Source of the DNA: Streptomyces longisporoflavus
Lineage (GTDB): Bacteria; Actinomycetota; Actinomycetes; Streptomycetales; Streptomycetaceae
Length of the DNA stretch: 64,000 nucleotides
Assembly: GCF_014649775.1 (NCBI RefSeq)
Contig: NZ_BMTR01000001.1
Span: forward strand, 620,001-684,000
Direction of reading: 5' to 3'
Made by a program: the position numbers and the translations under genes. Below are positions 38,201-51,300 of this stretch, piece by piece. How positions within the stretch are numbered: the first letter of the stretch is position 1; each line of letters starts with the position of its first letter. Under the pieces are notes generated by a model that had not been told where the DNA came from, did no database searches, and worked only from the letters and a program-made list of their open reading frames with translations.

Positions 38201-41200
38201 CGAGCCAGCCGACGACCAGGTCCGCACCGCGGTCCGCGATCACGGGGACGGCGACGTCCGGGCCCACGCCGTGCTCGACCAGGCGCCGGGCCAAATGGTT
38301 CGCCCGCCGGTCGAGCTCAGCGAAGGTGTGCTCGCCCGCCGCGTCGACGACGGCCGGTTCGTTCGGGCGCCGCGCGGCGTGCTCCGCGAAGACATCGCCG
38401 ATCAGCCGCTCGTCGGGGGTCCGGAACGGCTCCCCGGCCAGGATCGATGGCTCGTCCTCCTGCTTCAGGAGGTCGGCCAGGGGCCGGTCGGGCTCGCGCA
38501 TCGCGGCCGTGGCGACATCCTGGAAGAGGCCGACCAGACGGCGTGCGGTCTCGGGCTCGAACAGGTCGACGGCGTACTCCAGGTAGCCGTCCATCGGGCC
38601 GCCGTCCTGGTCGTACAGGCCGAAGGTGAGATCGAACTTGGAGGTTCCGGGGGCGATTCCGGAGACCGTGGAGAGCTCTTCGCCCACGCGCTCGGCTGTG
38701 AGGTCCGCCAGGTCGAAGGGGGCGGTGGCGGTGTTCTGGTGGGTGTAGCAGACCGTGAACACCGGGTGGCGCGACGGGTCGCGGTGATCCGTGTCGGCGA
38801 CGATCTTCGCGAAGGGGATCTCCTCGTGGTCCAGGACTCCGGTCGCCGTGGTCGCGCAGCGGGCCAGCAGTTCACGGAAGCTCAGGCCCTCGTCGACCCG
38901 CGTACGGAAGGGGAGCAGGTTGTTGAAGTAGCCGATCAGGTCGTGTGTGCCGGGGTTGAAGCGGCCGGTGGTCGCCGCGCCCACCACCACGTCCCGGTGG
39001 CCGGCCCACAGATGCAGGACCGCGTCGATCACGGCGAGCATGGTGACGAAGGTCGTCGTGCTCTCGCGGATGCTGAAGGCGCGCAGCTGACGGGCGAGTT
39101 CATCGTCGAGGCAGAACTTCACGCTGTCGCCCGCGAAGGACTGCACGGCCGGGCGCGGGTGATCGAGGGGCAGCTCGGGGGAGTCCAGGCCGGACAGCTG
39201 CGCACGCCAGTACTCCAGGCCGCGCGCCATGCGCTCCGAGTCAAGCCACTGCCGCTGCCAGGCGGCGAAGTCGGCGTACTGGACGGGGAGTTCGGGCAGG
39301 GCGGGGGCGGCAAGGCCGCGGCGCGCCGCGTAGCAGGAGGCGAGCTCCCGGTAGAAGACGGCGGGGGTCCAGCCGTCGAAGGCGATGTGATGCCAGGTGT
39401 GCGCCACCACGTGGTCCTCGTCGCCGATCTTGATCACCACGGTGCGGAAGAGCGGGCCGCGCGCGAGGTCGAACGGCTCGGTCGCCTCCGCCGTCATCGC
39501 CCGTGTCAGCTCCGCGCGGCGCTCGGCGTCCGGCATGTCCGTCAGGTCGCGGAAGGTCAGCTGCGGCTCGGGCAGGTCGGCCAGGACGTACGGCCTGCCG
39601 TCCTCGTCCGGGATGCGCGTGCGCAGGACTTCCTGGCGGGCCAGGACGTCACGCAGCGCGCCCCGGAACGCGTCGAGGTCCAGAGGGCCGACGTAGCGCA
39701 GGTTGATGGGGATGTTGTACAGGGCGGTGCCGGGCTTGAGCCGGTCGAGATACCACAGCTGCTCCTGGTTGAAGGAGAGCGGCAGCCGGCCAGGACGGTC
39801 GATCGGGGTGATCGTCCAGTCGTCGTTCTCCGGGCCCTTTGCGCGCAGCAGGTCGATCCGCGCGGCCAGTTCGCGCAGCGTGGGGTACTCGTGCAGGTCG
39901 GCGAAGGTGAGGCGTACGCCGAAGAGTTCCTGGGCCTTGCGCAGCACCATGATGCCGGCGATCGACGTCCCGCCGAGGTCGAAGTAGTTGGAGTCCGCGG
40001 TGACCTTCTCGGCCTTGAGGACGCTCGCCCAGATCTCGGCCAACCGCGGTTCGCTCGCGCCCGCCCGTGGTGCGGGCCGCCCGGCGGCGGCGTCGGCGGT
40101 GTCGGCGGCAAGGGCTCCGTTGGCGCGGGCGGGCGGCAGCGGGGCGCCCGGCGGCCGGCACCAGCAGGGCACCTCGTCGACGTCGAACGGGTAGGTCGGC
40201 ACCTCGATGCGGTGCGCCTCGACGCCCTCGTAGTGGCGGTGCCAGTCGAGGTCCGCGCCCAGCGAGTACAGCGTGGCAAGGGCGGAGAGCACGCCCTCAC
40301 GGGTGGGGTCCGCGAAGAGCCGGACGACCGGCAGTTCCGGCGCGATCCGGGTGATCTCGCGGGACAGCGCGCCGTCGGCGGCCAGTTCGACCAGGACCGC
40401 GCCCTCGTCGGCGAGGCTGCGCACCGCGCGGCGCAGTCCCTCCTCGTTGACCTGGCTCGTGAGCGGGGCGCCTGTGGCCTTCTCCCGGGCCTCTGCCATG
40501 GTCGCCGGGTCCTGGACGGACCGCACCACCAGGTTGCCGATCCCGTTGCCGACCAGGCGTGCCTCGGTCAGCCCCAGGGAGCGCGCCAGGCGGTAGGCCG
40601 TGTGCTGCCGGTCGAGCAGCCGGGCTCCGGGCGAGGCGTCACCGTTCCCGCCCGCGGCGTCCTGCTCCTCGGCGAGCCGGGGGAAGGCCGCGCGCAGTCC
40701 CGCCCATGTCTCGTCGCCGAGGTCGGCGTCGCCGGAGAAGAGCAGCACCACGGGCGCCCCGGCCGCCGGCTCCCGCTCGCCGGAAAACGGCGTGCGCAGC
40801 ATGTCGGCCAGTTCCCGGGTGTCGCGGGCCGTCGCGGCCCAGCGGTAGGGGTGGTCGTCGCGTCCCCGGTTCAGGGCGTGCGCCACGTCGGGCAGGTGCT
40901 GCCCGGTGCGGTCGAGGAAGTCGGCGACGCGCTGGGCGTAGGCCTCCAGGGCGTGGGGCGACTTGGCGGAGAGGGTGACCAGCTCGGCCCTGGTTTCGCG
41001 TGGTGCCGGGGCGGGGTCCGCGGCGGGCGGTTCCTCGACGACGGCGTGCACATTGGTGCCGGTCAGGCCGAACGAGCTCAGGCCCGCCCGGCGGGTACTG
41101 CCCGCCGTGCGCTCCCAGGTCGTGGCCTGTGTGTCGACCCGGACGGGACCCGTGAAGTCGATCAGCGGGTTGGGTGTCTCGAAGTTGGGGTTGGGATAGC

Positions 41201-42320
41201 GGGTGGAGTGCCGCAGTCCGGCCAGGACCTTGAACAGTCCGGCGACACCGGCCGCGTGGTTGAGGTGGCCGATGTTGCCCTTGACGCCGCTGATCCCGCA
41301 CGGGCCGTTCAGGCCCTCCTCGGCGAAGGCCTGCCGCAGCCCCTCGGCCTCGATGACGTCGCCGAGGCGGGTGCCCGAACCGTGGCACTCGATGTAGTCC
41401 GGCGGGCCGGAGCCGGCCTGCCGCCAGGCCTCGACCACCACCCTGGCCTGCCCGCGGGCGCTGGGCGCGCTCATGCTCGTGGCGCGGAAACCGTTGTGAT
41501 TGACGGCTGTGCCGCGCAGCACGCCGTGGATGTGATCCCCGTCGGCGAGCGCGTCGTCGAGCCGCTTGAGCAGCAGCAGCCCGCCGCCCTCGCCCCCGGT
41601 GGTGCCGTCCGCCCGCGCGTCGAAGGGGCGGCACACTCCCTCGAGGGATTCGAGGCCGGGCGTGGGCACGCGTTCGTGCTCGGGCGCGATGACCGGGAAG
41701 ACGCTGACCCCGCCCGAGATCGCCAGATCCGCCTGCCCGCTGCGCAGTTGGTCCACGGCGGTCGCGATCGCGGTGAGGCTGCCGCTGCACGCGGTGTCGA
41801 CCACCAGCGTGGGCCCGGCCAGGTCCAGGAGGTAGGCGATGCGCCCGGCCGCGGCGGACGGGTGCGAGCCGAGGATCTGCTGCGGGTCGTCCTCGGTGTA
41901 GAGGCCGGCGTAATAGGGCTCGGGCGCGCTGAGGATGACCGCGGTGTTGGAGCCCTTCAAGTCGCCGGGCGCGTAGCAGGCGTTCTCGATCGCCTGGTGC
42001 GCCAGCTGAACGGCCAGACGCTGATGCGGGTCCATCAACTCCGCTTCGCGCCGCGAGAGCCCGAAGAACCGGTGGTCGAAGAGATCGATCCGGTTCAGGT
42101 AGCCCATCGCCACGTACTCGACATCGGTGGGCGCCCCGGCGTAGTGGATCCGGTCCTTGCCCGGCGCCCGTACGCTGATCCGTCCGTCGAGCAGGTTCTG
42201 GTGCAGGGTGTCCAGGTCGTCGGCCTCGGGCAGGGTCATGGCCACCCCGATGATCGCCACGGCGTCCCGGCCGAGGGGGGTGCCCCCGGACAAAGACGGG
42301 GGGAGGCTCGGGTGCGTCAT
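35217..42320 (-). CDS. Hybrid PKS-NRPS: KS-(AT remnant)-ACP-C-A-T-E
   Basis: A 2,367-residue megasynthase. The KS spans about 18-435, with Cys in DTACSGS (about 177) and the His residues in HGSGT and [11 protein letters not shown]. Residues about 440-720 hold a KS-AT linker and a shrunken AT whose GHSxG site reads GNGIGN and whose middle is missing. The ACP (GGTSI) is at about 783. The C domain has HHIAFDG. The A domain has [18 protein letters not shown] and NGKLDRK; its specificity positions read D-L-F-G-L-G-V-L-C. The T domain has GGDSL. The epimerization domain has HHFVYDALS and [12 protein letters not shown]. There is no KR and no thioesterase. The tail is a Thr/Ser/Asp-rich tripeptide repeat. 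It overlaps the NRPS stop (ATGA) and precedes the KAS III-like gene. Confidence 0.92.
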   Translation of the reverse strand: MTHPSLPPSLSGGTPLGRDAVAIIGVAMTLPEADDLDTLHQNLLDGRISVRAPGKDRIHYAGAPTDVEYVAMGYLNRIDLFDHRFFGLSRREAELMDPHQRLAVQLAHQAIENACYAPGDLKGSNTAVILSAPEPYYAGLYTEDDPQQILGSHPSAAAGRIAYLLDLAGPTLVVDTACSGSLTAIATAVDQLRSGQADLAISGGVSVFPVIAPEHERVPTPGLESLEGVCRPFDARADGTTGGEGGGLLLLKRLDDALADGDHIHGVLRGTAVNHNGFRATSMSAPSARGQARVVVEAWRQAGSGPPDYIECHGSGTRLGDVIEAEGLRQAFAEEGLNGPCGISGVKGNIGHLNHAAGVAGLFKVLAGLRHSTRYPNPNFETPNPLIDFTGPVRVDTQATTWERTAGSTRRAGLSSFGLTGTNVHAVVEEPPAADPAPAPRETRAELVTLSAKSPHALEAYAQRVADFLDRTGQHLPDVAHALNRGRDDHPYRWAATARDTRELADMLRTPFSGEREPAAGAPVVLLFSGDADLGDETWAGLRAAFPRLAEEQDAAGGNGDASPGARLLDRQHTAYRLARSLGLTEARLVGNGIGNLVVRSVQDPATMAEAREKATGAPLTSQVNEEGLRRAVRSLADEGAVLVELAADGALSREITRIAPELPVVRLFADPTREGVLSALATLYSLGADLDWHRHYEGVEAHRIEVPTYPFDVDEVPCWCRPPGAPLPPARANGALAADTADAAAGRPAPRAGASEPRLAEIWASVLKAEKVTADSNYFDLGGTSIAGIMVLRKAQELFGVRLTFADLHEYPTLRELAARIDLLRAKGPENDDWTITPIDRPGRLPLSFNQEQLWYLDRLKPGTALYNIPINLRYVGPLDLDAFRGALRDVLARQEVLRTRIPDEDGRPYVLADLPEPQLTFRDLTDMPDAERRAELTRAMTAEATEPFDLARGPLFRTVVIKIGDEDHVVAHTWHHIAFDGWTPAVFYRELASCYAARRGLAAPALPELPVQYADFAAWQRQWLDSERMARGLEYWRAQLSGLDSPELPLDHPRPAVQSFAGDSVKFCLDDELARQLRAFSIRESTTTFVTMLAVIDAVLHLWAGHRDVVVGAATTGRFNPGTHDLIGYFNNLLPFRTRVDEGLSFRELLARCATTATGVLDHEEIPFAKIVADTDHRDPSRHPVFTVCYTHQNTATAPFDLADLTAERVGEELSTVSGIAPGTSKFDLTFGLYDQDGGPMDGYLEYAVDLFEPETARRLVGLFQDVATAAMREPDRPLADLLKQEDEPSILAGEPFRTPDERLIGDVFAEHAARRPNEPAVVDAAGEHTFAELDRRANHLARRLVEHGVGPDVAVPVIADRGADLVVGWLAVLKAGGAFASVDPGVPEQRVRSVLAGITAPVLLAGPGMERYADAGFPVLRIADPAAAAAGTDTGPDAPPQRAGTANLAYVVHTSGSTGHPQGCEVEHRVLINLLRWFGEEAQLTADDRFAQLAAAGFDLAAFEVLCALYHGVTLCFVQDRLQTPENLLADFARLGITVAGMPTPLAELILAELPDVPGLGLRYVLTGGDVLRLRPPRRAPFTLLNVYGPTECGLCATAGRVTDAEAGDEGLPDIGRTLPGARVYLLDSRGRPVHRGERGEVYLGGVNVGRGYHGKPGLTAARFVADPFAAEPGARMYRTGDQALIRGDGTLQFEGRDDHQLELRGQRVEPAEIERVLMDHPQVREAVVLAERQPSGVQLLVAHVAGAYVPEEELTRWVARALPEYMVPGRVERHDDLPKTTNGKLDRKSMKESKVLDHNTIDELSSVTTAATPGAVLDAAGREAERILGAIWAEVLGIGRVAPGDNFFRIGGDSLLTVAIASRATRAGLRLTPHDVLEHPTLRELAAFAGKGSVLVASAPEPAARSAAPAPVVEPIPPSPLVQAMLAESGYDAKDFIRPVILETAPGVRGDQVRAAFERLVEIQEPLRYRFRHNSLGWRIECAERETAPVVDVRVLPPLDEEQLDAYLEADLDELLADVDLGRGPLLRARFYDRGASLPGVILFVIHHFVYDALSFVPLVDDLNAAFAGQAAAAVRPAAWRQWTHQLRAMSASDEVAGELPYWQGILSAGTGALPAPENGTAGEPPSLVRRTVEGRVAARLSDSGPSGQQAALAAVAVAWSRWRGTPDAYLSALGMGAAPNALWHGDRSTSFGWFTHLFPVFLRVEPGAGPAELLPAAGTALAVPNDGIGYGVLRHLSPPTTEVAQLRELPEPQLLVEHLANANNGLAKLAGDSIRMRSMALSTLPESLLAQVPIVVESHVIDGVLEIGVVSRGSVADADMEALADHLVTAFTELAAAENTDTTGNTDSTESTESTDDTEGDR
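35230..35292 (-). repeat. 9-bp tandem repeat encoding the C-terminal tail of the hybrid synthase
   Basis: Seven 9-bp units related to TCCGTGCTC on the plus strand lie in tandem just before the stop of the hybrid gene. Two units are identical and the rest differ at one to four positions. On the coding strand they give triplets of the form [Asp/Glu/Gly]-[Asn/Ser/Asp/Thr]-Thr. The length is in phase with codons, so copy number could vary without breaking the frame. Confidence 0.85.
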
Positions 42321-45300
42321 AGTTCGTACCCCAATTCGTCAGTCGTTTCGCGGGCGGTCATGTCATCGGTGGCGTCGAGCAGCCGGGCCATCGCCTCGAC
42401 CGAGGTGTGCTCGAAGTAGGCGCTCAACGGCACCTCGGCCAGGCCGAGTTCGGCCAGGCGGCTGCTCAGGGCGAGGAGGGAGAGCGAGGTTCCGCCGGCC
42501 TCGAAGAACTTCTCGTGCACGCCGATCGCGTCCCGGTCGAGCAGGTCCGCCCAGATCGCGGCGACCGCACGCTCGGTGTCGGTGCGCGGCCGCACGAAGG
42601 CGGCCCCGGGCCGGGCCCGGGCACCGCGGGGGCTCGGCAGGGCGTGGCGGTCCACCTTGCCGTGCCGGGTGAGCGGCAGGGCCTCCAGCTCGACGAAGGC
42701 GGAGGGCACCATGTACTCCGGCAGGCCGCGGGCCAGGTGTGCGCGCAACTCCGCGTCGAGGCCGTGGGGCGGGCGGGGCACGTCGGCCGGCACGACGTAG
42801 GCGACCAGCTGCTGCCCGCCGGCGCCACCAGGGCTCGGCCTGGCGACCACCACGGCCCTGGCGACGGCCGGATGGGCCAGCAGAGCGGACTCCACCTCGC
42901 CGGGCTCGACCCGGAAGCCGCGTATCTTCACCTGGTCGTCCGCGCGCGTCTTGAACACCAACTCGTCGTCCTTGGCCCACACCACCACGTCCCCGGTCCG
43001 GTACATGCGCTCGCCCGCGCCGCCGTACGGGCAGGCCACGAAGCGTCCCGCCGTGAGTCCCGGCCGGTGCGCGTAGCCCCTGGCCAGGCCCGAACCGGCG
43101 AGGTACAGCTCGCCCTCGACGCCCGGCGGAACAGGCCGCAGGCGCTTGTCCAGGACGTAGGCGCGCGTGTTGTCCATGGGCCGCCCCACCGGGAACGCGG
43201 CCCCGACCTGACCGGCCGCGGTCACGCTGTGCGTGGTGGCGAAGATCGTCGCTTCGGTGGGCCCGTAGGCGTTGGTGACCGTGAGGCCGGGGCAGGCCCG
43301 CAAGACCCGCTTCACCGCCTCAGCGGGCACAAGCTCGCCGCAGGGCAGCACCTCGCGCACACCGGCGAAACTCTCCGGGCGCTCGTCCGCGATCACCGAG
43401 AAGAGGCCCGCGGACATGCACAGCGCGGTCACCCGCTGCTCGGCGATCACCGTGGCGAGCGCGTTGACGTCCAGCTTCCCCGGCGGGGTGACCACGACCC
43501 GGCCGCCGTTCAGGAGGGGCACCCACATCTCATAGCCCGAGATGTCGAAGGTCGTCGCCGCGTGCATCAGCACCCGGTCCTGGACGCCGCCGCGCCAGCG
43601 CCGGTCCAGCGCCAGGTCGGCCAGGGCACGATGGCTGACGCCGGTGCCCTTGGGCACCCCGGTCGACCCCGAGGTGTAGATGACGTACGCCAGCCGGTCC
43701 GGACGGGCCGCGTCGGGCAGATCGCCGCAGGGCTGGGCGGAGACGGCCGAGGCCGTCGCCGGGTCGTCGAGGACCAGCCGGGGGCAGTCGCCGTGCGGCA
43801 TGGCGGCCGCCGCCTCGCGGGTGGTCAGCAGCAGCGCGGGGGTGGCGTCGCCGAGCATGAACTCCAGGCGCTGGGCCGGGTGGTCGTGCGCCAGGGGCAC
43901 ATAGGTGCCGCCGGACTTCAGCACGGCCAGGACCGCCACCACGTACTGCGCCGAGCGGGGCACGGCCACCGCAACCGGCGACTCGGCGCGCACGCCCCGC
44001 CGCACCAGTTCGCGGGCGAGCCGGTTGGCACGCTCGTTCAGCTCCCGGTACGTCAGCGTCTCGTGCCCGCTCACCAGCGCGAGGGCGTCCGGCGCGGTTG
44101 CGGCGCGCTGCTCGAAGAGCGCGGAGACCGTCTGCCGCGGTGTGGCCGCGGACGTGTCGTTGACCGCGTTCAGCAGCCGGTCCCGCTCGGCGGGGACCAG
44201 GGCGTCCACCGAGTCGAGCCGCCGGCGCGGGTCGGCGGCCAACGCCCCGACGAGACGTACGAAGCGGGCGGCGAGAGCCTCTGCCGTACCGCGGTCGAAC
44301 AGATCGGTGGCGTACTCGACGAGCCCGCGAAGCCCGTGCCGCGACAGCTGTGCGCCGTGCGGCCCGGACGGCTCCTCGACCTGGAACAGCAGATCGAACT
44401 TCGCCGTACCGGTCACGACGGGTTCGGGGGCGGCCCGCAGACCGGGCAGTTCGAGATCCGCCATGCCGATCTGCCAGAAGAACGCGACCTGGAACAGCGG
44501 ATGGTGTGCGGTGGACCGCTCGGGATTCAGCGACTCCACGAGCCGCTCGAAAGGTACGTCCTGGTGGTCGTAGGCGCTGACGGCCTTGTCCCGCACCTGA
44601 CGCACCACGGACTCGAACGACGCGTCGCCCGCCAAGGCGGCCCGCAGCACCCACGTATTGACGAAGAACCCCACCAGATCGGCGAGCCCCTCGTCGGTGC
44701 GTCCGGCGATCGGCGCCCCGAGGACCACGTCATCGCCGCCGCCCGACAGATGCAGCAGCACCGCGAGCACCGACTGCAGCACCATGGGGACCGTGGCGCC
44801 CTGCGCCCGCGCCAACTCCTCGACCCGGGCGAGCACATCGGGATCGATGGTGAAAGTGACCGTGTCTCCCCGGTGGCTCGCCACCGGCGGCCGCGGCCGG
44901 TCCAGGGGCAGCCGGAGCAGTCGCGGGGCCCCGGCGAGTTCCTGGTGCCAGTACGCCAGTTGCCGTGCGAGCACGCTGTCGCGGTCGTCCGCGTCACCCA
45001 GCAGCTCCCGCTGCCACAGGGCATAGTCCGCGTACTGCACCGGCAGGTCGGTCCACCGCGGCGCCCGGCCGCTCACGCGCGCGGTGTACGCGGTCGTGAA
45101 GTCCCGTACCAGCGGCGCCATCGATTCCCCGTCGGCCGCGATGTGGTGCATCGACAGCACGAACACGTGCTCCTGGGCCCCGCAGCGCAGCACGCTTGCC
45201 CGCACGGGTATCTCCGCCGCCAGATCGAAGGGGCGGCTCACCTCCCGGGACACCGCTTCGGCTACCGCTTCCGGCGCCACGTCCCGCACCGGCACGTCCA

Positions 45301-48300
45301 GGACGATGCCGTCGGCCGGCACCACCACCTGTGCCGCGACGCCCCTGGCGTCCGTGACGAAGAGCGTGCGCAGACTCTCGTGCCGCGCCACCACGTCCCG
45401 CACCGCCGCGGCAAGCGCCGCTACGTCGAGATCGCCGTCGAGACGCACCACGAGCGGCAGGTGATACGTCGCAAGCGGCTCGAGTTCGTCGAGGAACTTC
45501 AGGCGGCGCTGCGCGAACGACAGCGGCACCCGCTCCGGCCGGACCCGCGCCCGCAACACCGGCCGCGCGGGCCGCGTTCCGGCGCCCACGTGCTCCGCCA
45601 GCTGCGCCACCGTCGCCGACTCGAACACCGTCCGGATGGAGACCTCGGCGCCGAGCACCGGACGCATCCGGTTGACCAGGCGCGTGACCAGCAGTGAATG
45701 CCCGCCCAGCTCGAAGAAGTTGTCGTCGATCCCGACCTTCTCGATGCCGAGCACCTCCGCGAACAGCTCGCACAGGATCTCCTCCCGCGAGGTGCGCGGC
45801 GCCCGGTAGGGGCCCGTGCCGACCGGCACGGGGGCCGGGAGCGCCTTGAGGTCGAGCTTGCCGTTGGGGGCCAGCGGCAGACGGTCGAGGATGACGAAGG
45901 CGGCCGGGACCATGTACGCGGGAAGCCGCCCGGCGAGAAAAGCGCGCAGCTCCGCCGGGGACGGCAGGGGCCCGCCCGCGACCGGTACGACATAGCCCGC
46001 CAACCGGCGCTCCCCGCCCGCCCCTTGAGCCTCATGGGCGACTACGACGGCCTGATCGACGCCCGCGTGTGCGGTCAGGACGGCCTCGATCTCACCGGGC
46101 TCGACACGGAAGCCCCGGATCTTCACTTGGGCGTCGGTGCGCCCCGTGTACTCCAGCCGCCCCTGTTCGTTCCAGCGCGCCAGATCACCGGTGCGATACA
46201 TCCGCGCACCCGGTTCGGGAGCGTATGGGTCGGCCACGTACCGCCCGGCGGTCAGGCCCGGACGGCCGTGGTAGCCGCGGCTTATGTTGCCCCCGACGTA
46301 CAGCTCGCCGATCACGCCCACCGGCACCGGTCCGAGCCCCGCTCCCAGGACATAGGTGCGCATGTTGCCCAGCGGGGAGCCGATCGGGGCGGCGGCCGCT
46401 GGCTCCTCGTCGGGCTCCAGGGCGTGGGTGGTGGCGTAGAACGACTCGGTCTGTCCATAGGCGTTGACGATGCGGGCGTGGGGGAGGGCCTCGCGCACCC
46501 GCCGCACCACGGGCGCTGACAGCGCCTCGCCGGCGAAGACCACCGTGTCGGCGGTGATCGGGCCCCGGGCCTGGTCGAGCAGTTCGGCGAAGACCGAGGG
46601 CACGGCGGAGATCATCCCGCCGCTCCAGCCGTCGTGCTCGCCGAGGGCGAGCACGTCGCGTACGACCTCGACGGTGCCGCCGTGGGCGAGGGTGGTGACG
46701 GTCTCGAACACGGACACATCGAAGTTGACCGAAGCGCCCGCCGCGGTGCGGGTGCCCGTGGTGATGCCGGTGCGCCCGGCGAGCCGGAGCACGCCGTTGA
46801 CGACGTTGGCGTGGGTGACCGTGACGCCCTTGGGCGAGCCGGTCGAGCCGGAGGTGTACATCACGTACGCCGCGTTGTCGCCCCGCAGCGCGACTTCGGG
46901 CCGCGCGAATTCGGGCCGCGTGGCACCGGACTCGGTCAGCGGCTGTTCGTCGAGCAACAGGTGCGCCGCACCGATGTCGGTGCGCGGCAGTGTGTCGCGG
47001 GTGGGGGTGTCGGTGAGCAGCAGCACCGGGCGGGCGTCGGCCAGGATGTGCGCGAGGCGCGCGCTCGGGTAGCGCGGGTCGATCGGCAGGTAGGCGCCGC
47101 CCGCCTTGAGGACCGCGAGCAGGGCGACCACCAGGTCCGCCGACCGTGGCAGCGCCAGCGCCACGACGGTCTCCGGGCCCACCCCGCGGGCGATCAGCTC
47201 GTGGGCGAGACGGTCGGCGCGCGTCTCCAACTCCCGGTAGGAGAGGGTGAGGCCGTCGTGGGTGACGGCGGGCGCGTCCGGGGTGCGGTCCGCCTGCCGT
47301 GCGACGAGGGCGGGGATCGTCACATCGGGGGTGGGAGCCGCGGTGTCGTTGAAGCCGTGCAGCATCTGCTCCCGCTCGTCCGGCTCCAGGAGGTCCGCCT
47401 GCCCGGCCGGCGTTTCGGGGTGCTCGGCGAACTGGACGAGCAGCCGCTGGAACCGGTCCGCGATCCGCTGCACGGTCGCCCGGTCGAGGACGTCCGGCCA
47501 GTGCTGCAGGGTCAGCCGCAGATGGGGGTCGACGGCCGCGTTCACGGTCAGCGGGTAGTGCGTGCCGGACAGCGGGCGCAGGCCGGTGACCTCGATGCCC
47601 GAGGCAGCGTGTGCCTCGCCGAGGCCGACGCTGTCCACGGGGTAGGAGTCGAAGGCCACGAGCGTGTCGAACAGGACGTCGGTGCCGGTGGCCCGGTGGA
47701 TTCCGGACAGGCCGTAGTGGTGGTGGTCGAGGAGTGCGGCCTGGCGCTGTTGCAGGTCGGTGAGGAGCCGGGCGAGGGGAGTGGCGGGCGCGCAGCGCAC
47801 CCGTACGGGAAGGGTGTTGGCGAAGAGGCCGACCATCGTGTCCACGCCGGGCACCCCGGCCGGGCGGCCGGAGACCGTCGCGCCGAACACCACGTCCCGG
47901 CGACCGGTGAGACCGGCGAGCAGCACACCCCAGGTGCCCTGCACCACCGTGTTGAGGGTGACCCCGAGGCCGGCCGCCCGCCGTGCCAGCTGCCGGGCGG
48001 TGTCCGCATGCAGGGGCACCTCCACCTGCCCGTAGCGGACTTCCTGCGGCGCGGGCTGGTCCTGCGGTCCGGCGGCGACAGCACGTGGCGGTACCAGCAG
48101 GGTCGGGCCGTCCACGCCGTCGAGTTCCCCGGCCCAGGCGTGCGCGGCCGCCTGCTGGTCCTGCCGGGACAGCCACCGCAGGAAGTCCCGGTACTGGGGC
48201 GGCCGGGACAGCGCCGAGGCGTCCCCGGCCGAGGCGTACAGCCGCAGCAGATCCTCGATCAGGAGCGGGAACGACCAGCCGTCGAACAGCAGATGGTGCG

Positions 48301-51300
48301 CGGTGAGGATCAGCTCGCAGCGGTCCTGCGCCAGGCTCACCAGACCGATCCGCAGCAGCGGCGGCACGGTCACGTCGAAGGGACGGCGCAGGTCCTCGCT
48401 CAGGTAACGCTCCACGGCCGCGCTACGCCCCGCCTCGTCCAGGCCCGTCGCGTCGATGTGCCGCCACGGCAACGTCACGTCCTCGGCCACCAGCTGCACC
48501 GGATCGCCGGCCTCGCCGGGCACGAAGGCCGCCCGCAGCGCCGCGTACCGGTCGAGCAGAGCCTGACCGGCCGTGTGCATCCGCTCCGGGTCCACGTCGC
48601 CGCTCAGATGGAACACCAGCTGCATGTGGTAGGCGTCGAACGACGCGTCGGCAAGGAGCGCGTGGAACACCAGGCCGGCCTGCAAGGGCGTCAGCGGCCA
48701 CACATCCGTAAGACCCCGGTAGGTGCCCTCCCACTGTTCGAGTTCGCGCCGGCCGACCGTTACCAGCGGTACGTCCGAGGGGGTGAGGCCGCCCGCGCCG
48801 GGCGCGGCGGCGTGCCGGGCGAGGCCTTCCAGGGCCGCACGCCACTCTTCCGCCAGTTGCCGGGCCTCCTCGTGCGCCAGCACTCCGGTGGCGAAGGCGA
48901 ACTCGGCTTCCAGACACGGCCCTTCAGCGGTGTCGGTGGCCAGGGCCTCCACGTGCAGTGCGGCGAGGGCGGGCATGCCGGGGTCGGGCGCGGCCACCGG
49001 TTCGGCGGTGCCGGTGAGCTGGTGGAAGCCGAGGCCCCGCAGCTCCTCGGGCATGTCGGCGGCGGAGAAGCGACCCAGGTAGTTGAGTTCGATCTGCGGT
49101 GCCGGATACTGGCGCAGGGTCTCGGCGGTCCGTGGGTTCAGGTGGCGCAGCAGCCCGAAGCCCAGGCCGTGGTCGGGGATCGCCAGGAGGTGTTCCTTGA
49201 CGGACTTCAAGAGCGCGCCGGCGGCCGGCCCGCCGGCGAGCACCTCGTCGAGATCGCATCCGGCGAGGTCGACGCGGACCGGGAACAGGCTGGTGAACCA
49301 GCCGACCGTGCGCGACAGGTCCGCGCCGGGGACGGCGCTCTCCTCGCGGCCGTGCCCTTCCACGGCGAGCAGCACGGAGGGCAGGGACGCGTCGGACGGC
49401 AGGGGCAGGTCGCAGGACAGAGGCAGGTCGGACGGGTCGGTCGGTACGTGCGTGTCGCGCGCCGCCTCTCTCCGGGCGACGGCCACCGCCAGAGCCGAGA
49501 GGAGTGCCTCCTGGACCCCGCAGCGGAAGGCCGCGGGCAGCGCGGTGAGCAGCGCCTCGGTGACCGGCGCCGCAAGGCGCACCCGCACGGTGTCCACCGT
49601 GTCCATGCGGTCGATCCGGGGGTCGAGCCGCCGGGAGCCGAGCACCGGGTCGGGGCCGTGCAGGATGGACCGCCACAGTTCCAGCTCCGCCACCCTGCCC
49701 TCGGCGGTCGCCTCGGTCGCGAGCGCGTGCTTCCAGCGCCGTGCGGAGGTCAGCACGGGCGGCAGTGCCGGGGCCCGGCGCGCACGGACGCGGGCCCGGG
49801 CGGCGGCGAGGTCCGGCAGCAGGATGCGCCACGACACTCCGTCCACCACCAGGTGGTGCAGGACAAGGGCGAGCCGGCCCGCGCCGCCGCGGTGCGCGGG
49901 GTCGAACCAGACGGCCTGGACCATCACCCCGGCTTCGGGGTCCAGTCGTGCGGTGGCGGCGCCCAGTTCGGCCGCTGCTTCCCGCTGCCAGTCCTTGTCC
50001 CAGCGGCCGTCGCACGTGACGCGGTGGATCAGCGCCGCCGCGTCCACGGAGCCCGGCGGCGCGACCCGCAGGCTCCCCTCACCGGCCGGATCAAGGACCG
50101 ACCGCAGTACGTCGTGGTGGTCGATGACCACACCCAGGGTGGCGGCAAGACCCGCCCCGTCGATGTCGTCGGGCAGGGCGACGAGCACCGACATGGTGAA
50201 CCCGGCCCAGCTGCCGCCGAGTTCGCGGATGTGCCGGGCGATCGGGGGCAGCGGCATCGGTCCCACGCCGCCGCCGTCGAATTCTTCGAGCACCGCACCC
50301 GCGGCCTGCGTCCCGTGCGCCGAGGCGAGCCGGGCGAGACCGGCCACCGTGCGGGCCTCGAAGATCTGGCGCGGGGTGACCTCGACGCCCCGGCCCCGGG
50401 CGCGGGAGACGACCTGGATGGAGCGGATGCTGTCCCCGCCCACGGTGAAGAAGTCGTCGTCGGCACCCACCCGTTCCACGCCGAGCACCTCGGCGTACAC
50501 CTCGGCCAGGATCTGCTCCACGGGGGACCGCGGCGCCCGGTAGCTGCCGCCGCCGCACTCCGGGTCGGGCAGGGCCGACCGGTCCAGCTTCCCGTTGAGG
50601 GTCAGCGGCAGCCGGTCAAGGATCACGAACACGGCCGGAACCATGAACTCCGGCAGTCGTTCCGCCGCGAAACGGCGCACCTCGCCGACCGAAAGCCCGC
50701 CGGTGAGGCCGATGTCGTCGCCGCTCGCGCCCGTGCCGGGTACCAGATACCCGACGAGCTGCCGGCCCGTTCCGCGGCCCGCGCGCACGGCCACCGCGGC
50801 CCGGGCGACACCGGGGTGAGCGGTCAGGGCGGCCTCGACCTCGCCGGGCTCGATGCGCAGCCCGCGGATCTTCAGCTGGGCGTCGGCGCGGCCCGCGTAC
50901 TCCAGCTGCCCCTGTTCGTTCCAGCGTGCCAGATCTCCGGTGCGGTACATGCGGGCGCCGGGCGAGGGGGCGTACGGGTCGGCCACGAAGCGTTCGGCGG
51001 TGAGCGCGGGCCGCCCGTGATAGCCGCGGCCCACCGCGCCCGCGACGTACAGCTCGCCGACCACGCCCTGCGCCACCGGCCCCAGGCCGGGGCCCAGGAC
51101 GTAGGTGCGCATGTTTCCCAGGGGCCGGCCGATCGGTGCGCTGCCCGCGTCGGCGGGCGCGTCCGGGCTCCAGGCGTCGTCGTTGACCGGCAGTTCGGCC
51201 ACGGTCGCGTAGAAACTCTCGCTCTGTCCGTAGGAGTTGACCACTCGCACGCCGGGCAGGGCCGTCCGCAGCCGGGCCACGAGCGCGGCGGGCAGCGCCT

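Noticed and set aside
34704..42419. A 2,571-codon open frame on the plus strand, antisense to the hybrid PKS-NRPS
   Set aside because: Same reasoning: no recognisable domains, and the minus strand shows KS, C, A, T and E motifs throughout.
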